A DNA stretch of 64,000 nt from Trichostrongylus colubriformis (lineage: Eukaryota > Nematoda > Chromadorea > Rhabditida > Trichostrongylidae), in contig OZ022257.1 in the NCBI GenBank assembly GCA_963978905.1, positions 22,093,774 through 22,157,773 on the forward strand, given 5' to 3'. The notes under the pieces were generated by a model that saw only the letters and a program-made list of their open reading frames with translations, was not told the origin of the DNA and made no database searches. The translations under genes and the position numbers were made by a program. The number at the start of each line of letters is the position of its first letter. The first letter of the stretch is position 1. Shown here piece by piece: positions 15,201-30,200 of this stretch.

Positions 15201-18200
15201 ATTTATGTAAATTCTTCCATTAGATTCTCCCATTTTTGAAGCCAACAAACAACTCACTGTAGATAGGCATTATCAATAAAGTCGAACTCTCTGAAATTGG
15301 CATCAGAAAATGCATATCCAAAATGATTTTCTATTCGGTGTAGCATAGAGCGAGCAGTTGATTGCGCAAAATCCAGCGCCTCTTCGATGTCACCCTGGAA
15401 ATTAGACGAAAGATTATAATTATCGATTGAAGATCCTTCAAAAAAGCTAAAGAGGAATCTAGCCAAGATGACACTACCAGTTGTTGCATAGCCAATATTT
15501 TGACACTGTCTACTGTGAGTGCACGTCTATTCCACACAGCAGCAAACTGATCCTGCTCAGCAAGTTCGGAGTAGAGCAATTCCAAGCACGTCAACACATC
15601 CTGATCACTATGAAGCATAATAAAGGGGACACTATCATAAAGAATTCGAAAATCAAAAAAGATTCAAGTGAGAACATACTAAATTTTCCTGCATGATCGA
15701 ATCAGGAGACGGTTGTAAACTTGACGCATTATTGAGCATAGGTGGTATACAGAGGGCACGATTTTCCAGCAGCAGAATTCCTCGATGCCACGAATGATAA
15801 AAACGAGTAAGAAACTGTAAAACAACAAGTGATCAACATCACTCAAATGAAGATTGGATCGATAAAACAATTGAAATTTCACCTGCGTTGAATTAGCATC
15901 AATGGGAATAGGTGGATTGCAATGGGAAAAGGTTTCCAGCAAGATGTTGATCACTGGATGAACTGCATGCGCTTGTTGTACAAGAGCACCCGCACTCATA
16001 AAAGGCACCGCTAACCCTCAAAAAGTCCAAAGTGAATTGATTATTATCGAAACACGGTTTTCGGATGAAACCTATTCAGCTGAAAAAAACTTTAACGGTT
16101 CACCTCCAATGAAATTTCGCTCTTCTTCGCTCATGGAAATCCAAAGAGAGTGGAAAAGGTGAGAAAACATGTCACCAATAAACCCTATGTCGTCTGAAAG
16201 CAATTAAAAATCATCGTCAAGCGAAGGTGTTTCCCTCACGGAATAGCATGAAAGTGAATTCATGGTTTTAAAGACACACTACCCGATAATCGAAATAGTG
16301 ACTTACTTCCTTTGGCCAAGTTGATCCTTGGATAACAACTCCGGGGCTATACTCTGCTGGGACAGTGCATTTCCAAGGTATTGTACCTGCTTCAAAACAA
16401 CCAAGCCACGCCCACCCAACCGAATCACTCATGGCTTTAGAAGAACGAATTTCCCACGTGGCGTTCACGTGGAGAAGTAAACTTGCGACAAGGGGAGATA
16501 ATTTGATGAAACAGCCATATCGATTATGAAAGCAGCTTCACGATTGGAAACTGTTCATGTAAGGCCCAGTGTGATTTGGTGGATGAGCGTGGCTTGGTTG
16601 TGTTCAAGCAGGCACAGCACCGTGAGAATGAAACATGCAGCCGCGACAAAGGCGCAGCGTAAGCAGTAATCCAGGGACCTACTTGCCCTTGCTGATTGTC
16701 GGGCGGTGTACCTTTAACGCATCGACGATACCTTACGAAACCAAGAAGATTGGTCAAGCGCACTTAGGGCCACACAACGCTTTTATTAATTAATTTAAAT
16801 TTATGTAGCTGTATTTGTAGCTGGGCTATTAATTTATGTAGGTTCAGCCGTGAAAGATCTGGAGCTAATTCAACTTGGCCAGTAACACCGTCTGCTTTTC
16901 ATAGCCAGCCCTTACCTTTGCATCCTACCGAAAATACCAAAGCTTCACCTACTACTCACCCTACTTGAAGAATGTACGTTGGGAGTTCATAACTTCGAAT
17001 TACGGTAACTGAATCATTGATGTTACCATCTAAATGTCATCGCAAACAGGAAGATCGACGCTAAAATCGCAGGACATTCCTTCATACCCCAATCGAAATC
17101 CCTGAACATTGAAAACCCGGCTTGGGGTACTATCATGATACCGCAGCACTGCGAGTTGTGCCGCCGTTCGTCTGCGGGGGAGTAGCCGACGAGTGCGCGA
17201 CAACGCTCGCCCGTCTGCAATTTACCCCACTGGCTATTGACGTAGAGGCGCACAAAAAGGAAGGAGTGCAGAGGGAGTTCAAGGTTCCAATTTCTCGGGT
17301 TTTTGTCGTCTTACTCCCCTCTTTCTTCACTGTTACACAACTGGCCATCCCTAATTTCATACTACTTAATCTGTCAAAGTAACCCCTTCCGATAACTTTA
17401 ACGATTGCACGTGCTATTTTTACCAAATTGGCAGAATTTCTATCTAAGCAGTGGAGCGAGCTGAGAGGAAAATGAATTGTAAGTGTATCAGCCATACCTT
17501 GAACAGTGAACACCAATCCAACAATGCAGTCTACCGCTGATGAGAAGTCAAATGATGCTGCTTCAATCAATAAACTCTTCTGATCCTCAAGTAAAACGTC
17601 CATCCGAGTGGAAATGCTCAATTCACCACTTCCACTGCCCTCTTGGTCTGTTTCCATAGGCATATCCTCACTTGCTTTACTCTGAATTCAATAACGCACA
17701 ATTTAAAAATACATGGTGCAATATCACTGTATGTATAAAAATCAGCCATGTTGGTGCGCACGTGTTCGCAAGATCCTGATTTTTTGAATTGCTATGACTG
17801 GGAGTACGGGGAAGTCAATGGTGGGTAACAGGAACTGCTCAGCTGCAAAATTTGCCCGCAACAGAAGAAAGTGTGTGGCGTGGAATGAGGCGTTTGACGC
17901 GCCCCTTCTGATGTTAGAGAAAAAACGACTTTCAAAGTTTGAATCGTTCCGACTCCACTTTGAAAACTTTCGGCGAATTCTAAAACCTCCCTGACTACTT
18001 TTTGAACTCTTTCATTTGTGTGATTTCTGTGTTTCCTTCTGAATCTGGAATTTGTTTCTGATATACATATCGCTCAGGCGACCAAAAAAGATCGTGCGGT
18101 TTTTCTAAGTGATTATTTCTATGCAATGTATTAAAAAAACTGATTGTGGTAGGAAGGTGACATTGCATGTGCTTTGAAGTTGGTTTGTCTCATGAGTTTG

Positions 18201-21200
18201 AGTAGTGCGTTCAAAGGTAAAAAAATTTTAAATGGAGTATGGCCGTGTCGAATGAGATAATTCGCGTCTATTCACTTTACGAGTTCGAACTTGGCACCAC
18301 AGCCGCAGAAGCTTGCCGTAAGATGTGCGCTGCTTTTGGGAAAGGTACCATAGCAGAACGGACGAGTCAGAAGTGGTTTGAAAAATTTTTCACTTGAAAT
18401 CTGATTCAACACAGCCATACTCCACTCAAGAATTTTTAACTTCAAACGCACTACTTGAACTTATGAGACACACAGAATGATTCTGCATAAAACAAGCCTC
18501 AAAGAATGTGCAATGTTCCATTCATACCGCAATCAGTTTTTTTAATACATTGCATAGAATAGTCAATTGAAAAAACCGCACGTTTTTGGTTGCCTAATAA
18601 TTCGATGTACGTGCCACTATTGCCCAACCCTTTCTGCACACTCTGCTGATTCTTATGAGAGCGCTGCTGCAGCATCCACGCTATTACTATCTGACGGTAT
18701 TACCAGCCTGGCTGGCGCACAATACGGCGCGCACCACACGAAGAATAATGCAAAATATGTAGACCGGATTTGCCGACAGCGATTTTGAAAAAGTCTTCTG
18801 CAATCCATCGTGCTATGCTCGTACACAACCAAGTTAGTGATATAACAATATAATAATGAACGGCACCATGAAGAAGAACAACTTACTCCCTTTCTAAAAG
18901 AAAACACTCACATTCACTTCGATTTTAGTGTTGTGCAGCGTCGACGAGATGGTGTGAACTTCAGTTTCTACATCTGAACTCAACGATGATGGACGAAAGC
19001 CGGCTACGGCGTGCATTGTTCTCCAAAGAGTAGCTGAACTGTCAATAAATATACGACGATGCCCAGCAGCGGAAGACACTGCAATGGATTAATAGTAATC
19101 ACAACAACATGGCATCGCGATATTCGCAGGTGTACCTGAAGCAGGAATACATCGCAGCAGCAGCCACAAAACATGACGCAACCAAAAATAATCTCTGAAC
19201 GGTTCCCAGTTCTTCTCTCTCATGATGTATGTTAAGCGAGCGATAGGATTCACAGGTAAGTTCCTCTCGAATACAATGAGGAACTTCTCACGCATTTCTC
19301 GGTCCTGAAATTATCAGTATCATTATGGGATAATGCTATTTGGTCGAAGGACCATTGAAGACGCAGTCGGTGGTAATTCTGGTGGATTGCAAAAGTCGAG
19401 AAGTTGTGAACAGTAGATAAACAACGAATGAAACGAAAAAACAACGAATGAAACGAAAATCAGAAACACGAAAAAAAAACCTAAAATCCTCTTCACTACT
19501 TCTCCGATCGTTGGCCCACCGCCGACCACAGTGGCATTCTAATGATACGCTTCGTTTGTAATACGCTCAACCAGGGTCAAGCATCTCGGGGAATCCTCGG
19601 AGGGGGTGTCGCATTTGGTCCGTTGGGAGGGGAGGGGAGGAGGGTCGTAATCGTCGAGGTAGGCAGTGATCGACGGAATTCCTCAGGCTGAGGGTTCAAA
19701 GTGTAAAGGGAAGATGTGCTGGAACTGACTGACTGAGTTCAAGTTCAAAATTGTATTTAATTTAACCTTGGAACAGAAAGCAGCACCCCACAAATAGGAA
19801 ACAAGGCAAGGCACAAATTATTTGAGATAAGTACTGCAGACGATGTTACAGGAAGGAGAGTGCATGGACAACACAAAAGATACACAGAGTCAAAGGCTAG
19901 GCTGATCCGTTGGTCCTCTTCCAATTGTGGACTGTGAACAAGGTGTCAAGCTTCTGCAACTAATTGCTCATTACTTTTAGTGAGTGCGAGGTTGATACCT
20001 GACACCTTGTTCACAGTGCACTGTTCCAAGACGACCACGACAAAGTGTACCGTTCACCCTGATGGACTGTCGATGGAAACCGCATGCATGGCGCGACACA
20101 CAATGATAGCGGCCAACGCCAATAGCCCTTTTGTTGGTCCACTGGCACCAAAACCACCTACATAGAAACCTCCGAAACTAACCGATCAACCGTGGGAAGC
20201 GGTATCTATCTACGAGTACCAATGAGAATGATTACACAAGAAACTATGGGATGCAAGCGAAAATTCGCTGATATGGACTTCTTTCATATCTTACTACGAT
20301 TGCGTGTACGTGATCTGGTACTTTCGAGCCATTAACGGACGGGATAGTCCTCACTGTATCACCAGTAATAGGAAAGTCCTCACTGTATCACCAGTAATCG
20401 AGTAAAGTCCTCATGCATGGCGCATTCCGCAAGGAGACCGGCTAACGCTAATCGCCATCCCTTTGCAGCTTTATAAGCAAAGGATGTGTAGTGGAGGCAC
20501 TAGGGACATGATGGATCTTCTAAAAAGATTCGCAGGGAGATCTCGGCACTTCGATGAAAAGAAAATTATCTTCGCTGGCTCCTCCAATGTGAATGCCTTC
20601 GTTTTGAAGATATGGCAGAGTTCAAGTGATTGTTCGCAAACGGCATCCTCGTATATTCCACATCGCAGAACCGCACTCAAAAGGTCATGTTTGAAGGATG
20701 TCATGACCATTTTTAGTGAATTTCTTCGACGCCACGCTTGACGCCGCAGTGCCGGTGCACAGAGCATGAACGCGCTTTAAGGCTAAGGTTGTACCATGCA
20801 ATTCAGTGATCGCAGAATCGCACGATCCTGCGTCTTGCAGAACCGCACGATCCTGCAAAACGTATGATCACAGAATCGAAAGTGTCGCCTTGTGTACTCC
20901 ATATGAGAGTGCTACTTCTCTACACAACGCTGATCTGCTACATTACGACTGCAGAGTGGTGAAAGACCCGAAAATGGCACGCATAAGTGACAGTGTGCAT
21001 AACATAGAGTTTGTAACTTGCCGTTAACGTTTTCTAAAATTGAACTTTCTTCGCGAGAAGCGCGCAATCTCATCTGCTTGCTCTTTCAGGAACTTTAAAC
21101 ACTCAGAAATTAATGTAAGTGAAGAATTACTGAACACCCTGAACTTTAGCGACAAATGATGTTCGATGCATCATGAAAACAGTACCTGTGCAGTTAAACC

Positions 21201-24200
21201 CCAGTGGAATGCGTCCTCCAGTTTCTCAGCGCAATCGGACGTGAGGAGAAGTGGATGTTCAAACACAAACAACACGACTTTTAGAAACATTTTCATCAGT
21301 TCACCATTGGTCCTAAACAGAAAAAGCGTCACGGTGATCATGCTCACATTTTCGAAGAAACAGTACCTGTAGCGTTTCTCGACTACAGTTTGTAATCGAA
21401 CAAGAAGAGGAAGCCCAGGATTGGCACAGTTCTGAAAAGGAGCTAACGGAACTTGAGGGATCGCAAATGCGTTAATATCCAAAGAAAAGTCCGAAAATGG
21501 TTTTTCTATAACTTTGTTGTTCGATGAATGACGATTTTTTTCGTTCCCGATGCTGATACAATATCACTAGAGTAGTGAGTGGTAAGCAGGATTCAAGGGC
21601 ACCGCAAATAGTAAGGAGAAAAGTAAACTAGCAAGTTATATTCTAATGAACGAACATTTGCGTCAAAAGAGATGATCTGCGGCGAAACTCCCGATGGAAA
21701 GCGCGCACTCCCGGGTGTATGGGTTAGGTCAAAATTCCCGGACGGTCACACGTGACAAGTGACACCACGAGTGCGAGTTGTCTTCCTCGGTGTGATTGTG
21801 TACATCTCTTTCCAAAAATGCCTGTGATTATGTACATTTCCTAGCCTATTTTACTGAATATAATTTATTATGTTATTACTACTACTCTTATTTACCTGTG
21901 ATGCTACCGTCATGTCGTTTTATTTAAGACAGGTAAGCAGACACAAACGCTCACAGCCATCATATGGGAGACAGCTGTTTCCTTGAAGGACTCCCACACC
22001 ATCAGCCCATTGCGTTCTGGCGGAATCTCAACCGGCTGCGGCAAATCGCGTCAATGGCGCTGCGAGTGGAGCGCCGAAATACGACATCCATACCTAACGA
22101 AAGACAACCCGATCTACCGCGTGTCATTTCGAATTACAACACATAATTATCGGAGCTGGTGTGAGGGCGGGGCAAAATTCGCGGCTGCATGACCTAGCTC
22201 CCACCCGTTGGGTTTCCGCCCATTGACTAGTAATGCAGAAGGGGCTTAAGGAAGAGAAGGGTCCGAGTTTCCACTTATCGAATTTTTGGCAGTTTCATTC
22301 CGTTCCTTCTCTATTGTCACACCACTAACCACCTCAGCTTTCATATTTTACAATTATTCCACAATCCGCCGGAACTGCCACAAGTACTCGGCCAAGCGGG
22401 GTCAAAATTTATTGTTATTCCAAGCAAATCTTCCTTCGACAAAACCCGTACCTATCAGACCAGCCACAACTCTTTACTATCCTTTCTCTTAGGTTAGCTT
22501 GGACTAGCAAATGTAAATGTTAGTAAATATAATCCATTCAGAGCACCATCAATTTACCAAGGAACCATGGGTTAGTCACTCACAAGAATCGATTTGATCT
22601 AAACTCACACTTACTTGCACTGAAAAAAGCTGAGAACGAATTTTTTGAGTCTTTCCATATAATAGTTTATGCATATTCCCCGTGGAGTTTCAAGAATCAT
22701 AAAGAAAAAACTAGAAGTTAAACCTCGTCTCGATGTGTTACAACAAGCTCGGAGACGACACGCAGTACTACGTCAATGATTTTGTCGAAGGTGGAACGTT
22801 CAATCAAAGGGAGCAGCACGTTCTGACATATCGTTCTCTTCGCTTCTGCTGATATAGCCTCAACACGGGGACGCAGCATTTCCAGCGCCATCGCTATCAT
22901 TTCAGCCGTTGCTACTTAAATAGAGAAAAAGAAGATCGTTTGACAGAGGAGCAGCCACATCAAGTAACAAGTTGGAAACTCACTAACCTTTTTCTCTGGT
23001 GGTTTCACCTTGCTCAGTAATATGACCTATGTGCTCCCTAACCGCCTTCTCTAGCACCTTAAAATATGGAAATCACATATATGCGTTAACATCTTTGAAG
23101 ACATCACGGCATATATCAATGAAAATTATTTTGATGGTATTACAGACGTTAAAGGAATCGATAGGTCGGGAGTAAGAGAAAGATGGGAAAAAGTGATCGT
23201 TATGGGCCTGTATTCACATATCTCGCGCATCTCTTCGAACCACATGTACATCAATGTCTGCAGCCTTACGAACCCGAGCGTTACGTTAGATCTTCTCGCA
23301 AGCCAAAATAGCCACCTCCCGGTCTCTTTGATATGAGAGACACAAAAGTTAAAGGCACCGTCTATCATCTTCATTCGCCACAGGACTAAACTTTTTGACG
23401 ATAGACAAAGCTTCACATGAATCCACTTTCGTTAGAAACAACTTGCTGTGACTTACCTTGATGTATGCTTGTAAGCACATCGCGTCCAAGTATCCTGGCT
23501 GTTGTGTACAGATAACTCGAAGCAACGACAAAGCTGTGAATGCATTCATTATCATGCATGTCGAGGACCTGTTAAAAGTCCCGAATTAAGTTTGAGGTGA
23601 AGTCTATACCGAACAGCAATAGAGTTTGAGAACAAACAATAGCGCATGGTAGAAACAGCAGAGATTTGCGATTAAAAGTTATACAGAGGTCGGAATGATC
23701 TGATAACTGCAAAATGAGGGAATCGAAACACCAGAACTAGTACACAAGATTATGCGACTGCGTTTTATAGTGCAAGGTGCGAGCAATTTAGTTAACCGCA
23801 GAAGATGGGAAAGAAGTTTTAAATTATGGGGCAGCACACTAATAACGAATTGAAATGGGCGAAAGGGATGGGTAAGAATCATGCAGCCGGGTTCGACGAC
23901 TACGTGTATACCGCATCGATGCATCGAGTGAACGCACACGGATAATTCATAGAGTGAGCGATACGTAGCACATTACATGGGTGCAAGCACTGCAAGGAGG
24001 GAAACGACTTTACGCGTATAGTTTTGTAAAACCATATAGAGTGCTTTGTCATAGACAAATGAGCCACACACTGTCTTTTTGAACGTCTTGCTTTTACGTA
24101 CATGTGGTCTTTTTTAAACACACCGAATGTGTAATTTGAAAAATACTCACTTCACATAAGAATTGAAATGATCGTTTAAGTACTTCGATATAAACTGGTT

Positions 24201-27200
24201 GAGAATCTCGAATTCGTACATGCCAGTCATGGAACAGTTGGACTTTTCGAATAGTTTGGAGACAAGAATATTGACAAGGCGAACAAGCTGAATGATTTAA
24301 CGTATGCCACACACGTTGTTTTGATCTCCAACCAAATTTCGAGTATGAATTCGGAGCGGACGCTGAGTAGCTTGAAGAAGTTGCTCCTCTACTTTCATGT
24401 GTTTCTCCAACGAGCATAATCAAGTCGGAGCTGGGTGAACAGGATAATGACTAGCCATTATCTGGTTCACCAATAGTTCCCTCATGCTGTTCATGCTATA
24501 CTTCGTTATGAAATCCACAAAAAAGCAAGTTACAAATAAGTTCTGATATTGTTTCCCCACTGCGCGAAAATCAATACGTGCCCCGAATTTCTGAGGGAAA
24601 CTGACAAAAAATGTCGATTAAGAAGGTATATACACTTCTACCGGTGCCACTTACCAGGGGAGGGTTTCAACTTCCCATTAGCAACTTCCCAGCCTCGTTG
24701 GCAAGGCACTTTGTCATCAGCGCAGTCGTTATTGAGCCATCGATAGCCATCGTGGCTTAGTGGTAGCGTGCTGGGTTTGCGAGCAGGTGGTTGTGAGCTA
24801 GTTCCCCGCCGGTGGACCTCTTTTTCCAATTTGTATTTCGTGGTCACTTAAAGCTTCTCTTTCAGAACGTTTCCACATACTGGCACTTAATTACGCCCGT
24901 CAATTGTGAAGTTATGAAGATTTGAGTATGTCGGTAGTTGTAAATAAAGTGGCAATGTAAATGATGGGTGCGAATAAGCGACAGTTCGAGGGGACGCTCA
25001 GAAGCGAAAGAGAAGCTCTTACTGATGATGAAACATTAAATGCAAAAAAGACTAACACCGGCAGAGCAAACTGAATCACCCTTACGGTTCCGGGTCACTA
25101 CCACTGGGCAACGATGGCTGTTAATTGTTCATCAACAAGCGGGCTGATGACAAAGTGGCTTGCAATGAGGAATCACAGACAGAATTTGACCTCTCATAAC
25201 TCGCTTCATAATGGCTTTTTGCAATTTTGGACTTTCAGTTATAATCAGTATCAGATCTCTATCGATACATCTAGGTCTCAATCCGAAGTTCCATGGGAAG
25301 TTGGAACCCTTCCTTGGTTAGCGCCTTCAGTACCCCCTGACTGCATTTCAAAACTCAATCCCAGTACTTAAATGGAGACATACAGCAGTATTAAAAAGGG
25401 GATAAATGACTTACCGTGCTATGTCCACAGTTCAAACAGGAAATAATCGCTCTTTGGAGAGGACGCACGGTTTGAAGCAGTAGCGGCTTCGGCTAAAAAT
25501 AATTGTATGAAGTTTACATTTTTTACTTTTGGTAATCATGAGGGAACAATAACGTCTGGTACATTTATAAGCTCAACAGATCAAATCCGAAAGGTTACTG
25601 AAAGTATGAAGCTCAGATATTAAGACCATTTCCGAAAACAAGTTACCATCGGGGTTTTTTAGTACATAACTCTAAGACTGCTGCTTGAAAAAAATTATTA
25701 TCTCAAAAAATATCAATCGACAATCGAATAACTAAAATGGTGGTCAATATTTATTTCAGGTCCCAACAAGGCGAGTAGTGAGCATCTTTCGTGACTCAGT
25801 AGTTTTGAGCATGGCTAAAACCATTCCAGCCGGCATTTTGCACTTGCTCTTCGGTCGCGACGAACGATGCGAAAGAGAGAACCAGTGAGGATAAAGAGAC
25901 AACTTCGATTCTGTAGCCTGCGCAAAAAATCGTCTTCTAACGGAGACATCAACTTTGTCCAAATTGCCTTCAGGTACGAAGTGGACCAGTGCGGATGTGC
26001 CGGGGGTGCGGACACAAAAGGTGTTCGCAGACGGAGGGGAACTGTTAAAATACCCGTCTGAAAGATTGAAAGCACCGACCTGTAAATCGGCTGGTTCCTG
26101 CAGGCCATTTTGCAGTCCAGTCGCGTTTACCTAACACTATGATTATAGACGGTGATAGGAGCAATGTGAGTGATAAGGAATCACTAAGGAGTCATTCACT
26201 TAAAACTAGGAGTCTAAGAGCCTATCTCCGGCGAAATCCCCCGCGAAAAGCGCCCCTCTGTGCTGTGGCAGAGGCGGCCTTTTGAGCTCCAGCCGCCTTT
26301 ATTGGTGCGGTCCGCCTCCAAGCGACGAGCATCTCTTCGGTTAGAGTGAGAGTGGGAAGTATTGTGGCGCGTCTTCTCCGTTTTAGCTTGAAGCTCTTTC
26401 CAGGGAAACAATGGCTTCTTATTTCCGAACAACCTTGCGTGTTTACGACTCAGCAACACGCTACTGAAAAACTCGTTCGGATTACCCCCTCTTAACGAAA
26501 AGGCCGTCCACGTCGAGAATCAATGTTGGGAAGGATCCTGCTTCATTAACTGCTTTTTTTCAGTTTTCTTCCGAACTTTCCCTATGACTGCCTTCAAAAG
26601 ATAAGCTAGAATTTGGGCGTAGTCCCAAGAATGGATTCACGCCAAAAATTATCCTATCAAACTCTACAAGTTGATATTACCACCACCCAGCGAGCTACAT
26701 AGTAACGACTGGGTTGCAGCTCAGGCTAAACTAATTCACAAGTGGCGAAATTTTCAATATCACCGCATACCATGATTGTTATCAGGTTGATCACTACTTC
26801 AAGCGCTTGTTGAGACTGTGATATAGATTGTGCAAATTGTGCCTGATTCTCTTGTCGCACCAGCGACTCTGGCGGTACTGTGAGCTCTTTTTCAAGCCTG
26901 AAACAATTAATGAATTTATGAGGCTCTATATTAGTTGTACTGAATGAGTCACTGACCATCCGACTTTAATGGTCACTATGTCTCCCCAGACGGCCGATTT
27001 GAGGCATTGCTTCATGAGGCCTATACTTCTCTTTCCATTTTCGACTGTGGCTTGGTGCAGCTGATGCGGTTGAACGCCGGTGGTAGGCTACAAATATTCT
27101 ACATGTTGAGCAAGGTGTCAAGCGACTTTCATTTTCTTGATTACTGTACCTGTATAGCAAACTTCAAAAGCATGGCCACCACCTCATCCACACATTCTTT

Positions 27201-30200
27201 CGACATTTGCTTGTACAACTGGTCGTCAAAATCACCACTCGCAGTGCCTGGAAATAGTCTATGCATCTGTGCGTTTGACTATCCCCTTAAAAAAGAGAAA
27301 TAAGCTCACTCGTGGGAACGCCCGTTGTCGGTAGTGCTGCTTGTCGCGAACCCTCTTGATCATTCAGCAATGATTCAAACTGAATTTTGAACTAGACAGA
27401 AAAGAACAGTCTGCTTAAAGTGAAATAACTCGAACAACACTAACGATTGCTGGCTGTCCTACCTCATCATCATGCGAGGTTAGGCCTTGTGTTAATTGCT
27501 CAACCTTTTGCAAACGAAGCAACTCCCATTTGATTACCATCTCACACATATCCAGTGCTAGTTTTCGAGTCATCACCCTGTTATGTAATGTACCTTTATT
27601 GAGAGGTCACAAACGGTGATGCGTTAACTACCGTACCCGTCCATCGCAGAATTTGGAGTACTTATAACACGACGTACAGCATTCATGAGTGGTTTGAAGA
27701 GAGCGTGACGACATGAGAAATAAGATCGGTAATTACGGACAACCATGCTCCTGCAAAAGACAGTTCGCCATTCGCAATCCCGCAGTATGAAAAGAAGTCG
27801 TACACTATGTGCTGGATATGTTGCAGACTGTGAGCTTCCTCGCAGAGAACGCGTTTCACGTTGATGAACATCTGATGGTATCCATCGTCCATACGAATCG
27901 GCATTGCGGCTGTTACCACGTCGGCTGCACGTCGCACGAGCTCACGGCTGTCATATTGGAAAGAACCGCACAACGCTTGGAAAACCTGTAAAGTGAAAGA
28001 CATTCCATGGAATATACATAACGACAACCACAGAACACGAGCAAGAGGAAACGCACCTGCAATACAATCTTCCTATTAATCGTGAATTTCTGGACTATAT
28101 GTGAAATGAATAAAAAGCCCGTGTATCGAAGTGTAGCATCCTGTCTATTTGTTGGAGTAAGGCAAGACCAAGCGAATAACATGAAAACTCGTAATCTCCA
28201 CCCATGTTTCCTTAAAATTTAGTTACAATCTGAAGGAAAACCCAGAGAGTATTAACACATGGACGTCCGCGTCCATTGCCGGGTATGCCGATGCATACTT
28301 CCACATGTGGAATTTGGGCACCGCTAGGTATGTATACACATCAATATAGCTCTCATTAACAAAGGTTCCCAGTATTTTTGTTGCTATATAGCTTTCGTTT
28401 TTCCTTTGAAAGTATGGGAGAAATGGCTAGTTGACATTTCCAATTTCAGCAATTGTATGAAACTTCAAAATCAAAATGGAGAGAGCCAAATCTCGATTCA
28501 GTTCAAGAGTTTTTGAGATACTTCCTTAGACTAGCATTCCATATATTAACCTGTACAATAATTTTTTACGTCGACCGTGTTTACGGAAAAGTTGCTTGGT
28601 TTTCTCTATTCAATTTTCACAGTATTTCGTATGTTGTTCCATGTCTTCGGAAGGATACCTACTTAAGCAAAAAATTTTTCCTTGCAGAAGCTTTGCCTAT
28701 CGGTGTCGAGGACTACGCTGGCTCCATAGAAAAATGCCTGATAACCTGAAGTCACGTCATGATTTTTCTCATTTGTAGCAGGGTATTCAAGCACATAATG
28801 CACCAATGTCATATGTGTGACATGCGCCTAAAAGGCAGTGGGCGTCAGTGTCTTGATAATGATGCAACGATCCCTTCCAGTTGATCCTTTGGGATCTTAT
28901 ACCATGGAATAAATCAAATATGAAAGTACTACATTGCAAGAATGGATGATTTGCCCACGAATTGGTAAAAATCCTAGGAACAGAATCCTCTTACCCGCCT
29001 CCCTACGCTATTGATCTCATCTATCGGAGCAAGGGGATTCCTGATAAGGCGGTCATTTGCATTTTGTTTCATTTTTCGTTTTCATTTTTTGTTGATTATC
29101 TCTTCCCATATTTTTCATTTTGTCATGAACTATATCCATAATTCCACGAATTATGGACTACTCTTGTGCCCCCAGTTTTATGTATGAAATAAATAAATAA
29201 ATAAAAAGATCAGCTTGAACTCTTCATCCTGGCATCTCGATGAGGACCAATAGCAGGTGAGCAAGAAGGGGAGTGATAAATACACAGTTACTCATTTTGA
29301 AAAGCATTGCTCCAATCTTTTTTTCGTGCTCCAAGCCCTTGCATTAGGAGCATTCTCCATCAGCTACATCTACAACTTCATACAATGCCGGACCCACAGC
29401 GATCTAAGACCAACAATAGAATGGGCAGCTATCGACACGCTTAGAAACTTCCGTATTGCAGCGAGTTCATAAGAGGACTACTCACTTGGAATCATTATTA
29501 TGAACATGCCGAGGTGCATGTTTCACAAGAAGTGTACAAAGTTGATACAAAACTATAACGATACCATCGCTCATCACTTGCCGATTCTGGTCTATTATCT
29601 GCAACAGTGTTGATGTTGATTTCATGTCAAAGACAGGAATGGGATACGTGGATGATAGGGAAACTCACATGTGCTAAGCGATAAACCAAATCATTCGGAT
29701 CATTTTCTGGTTGTTCAGAAGGATTTTGTATTTCTCCTAGGATCTAAATAGCCGTCATGAAACTATCTTATCGCAGTATATCTTAGATGAAACTCAAAGA
29801 AGCACTGACCTCATCAACATTGTAGCGTTCAAAAGCCCACTGGAGACTTGGTATAAGCACGTACTGAACGATTTTCACGTACAAAAGATCTTTGATCACT
29901 GTTGATCCGCCAGCTTCAAACTTTCCCAACACATATGAGAACAGCTTTCGTCGCCATTCCATGGAATACGTCTAGACAGTAGGCATGGATTCAGTAATAA
30001 CTGATAAAATGAACATCATTACCAACTATCACTACCCCAGACAGCGCGAGCTGGTCAAGAATAATTTTCTTCGACCATAGAGGTTGACTGAGCACTCCCC
30101 CGTCCCGGCTCAAGGTGGCGCCAGTCCTGTTCCTTTGTGCCGTAATGTTGCTAATGTAGCTGATCACAGTATGACATCTGTTTTCAGCGTTGACGCCAAT

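Noticed and set aside
24430..24510. Candidate exon [20 protein letters not shown]
   Set aside because: It runs into a stop without a donor. Exon 58 at 24151-24287 fits and joins exon 57 directly.
28453..28749. 99-codon + strand ORF
   Set aside because: No family resemblance, inside a TRRAP intron, no splice-linked partners.
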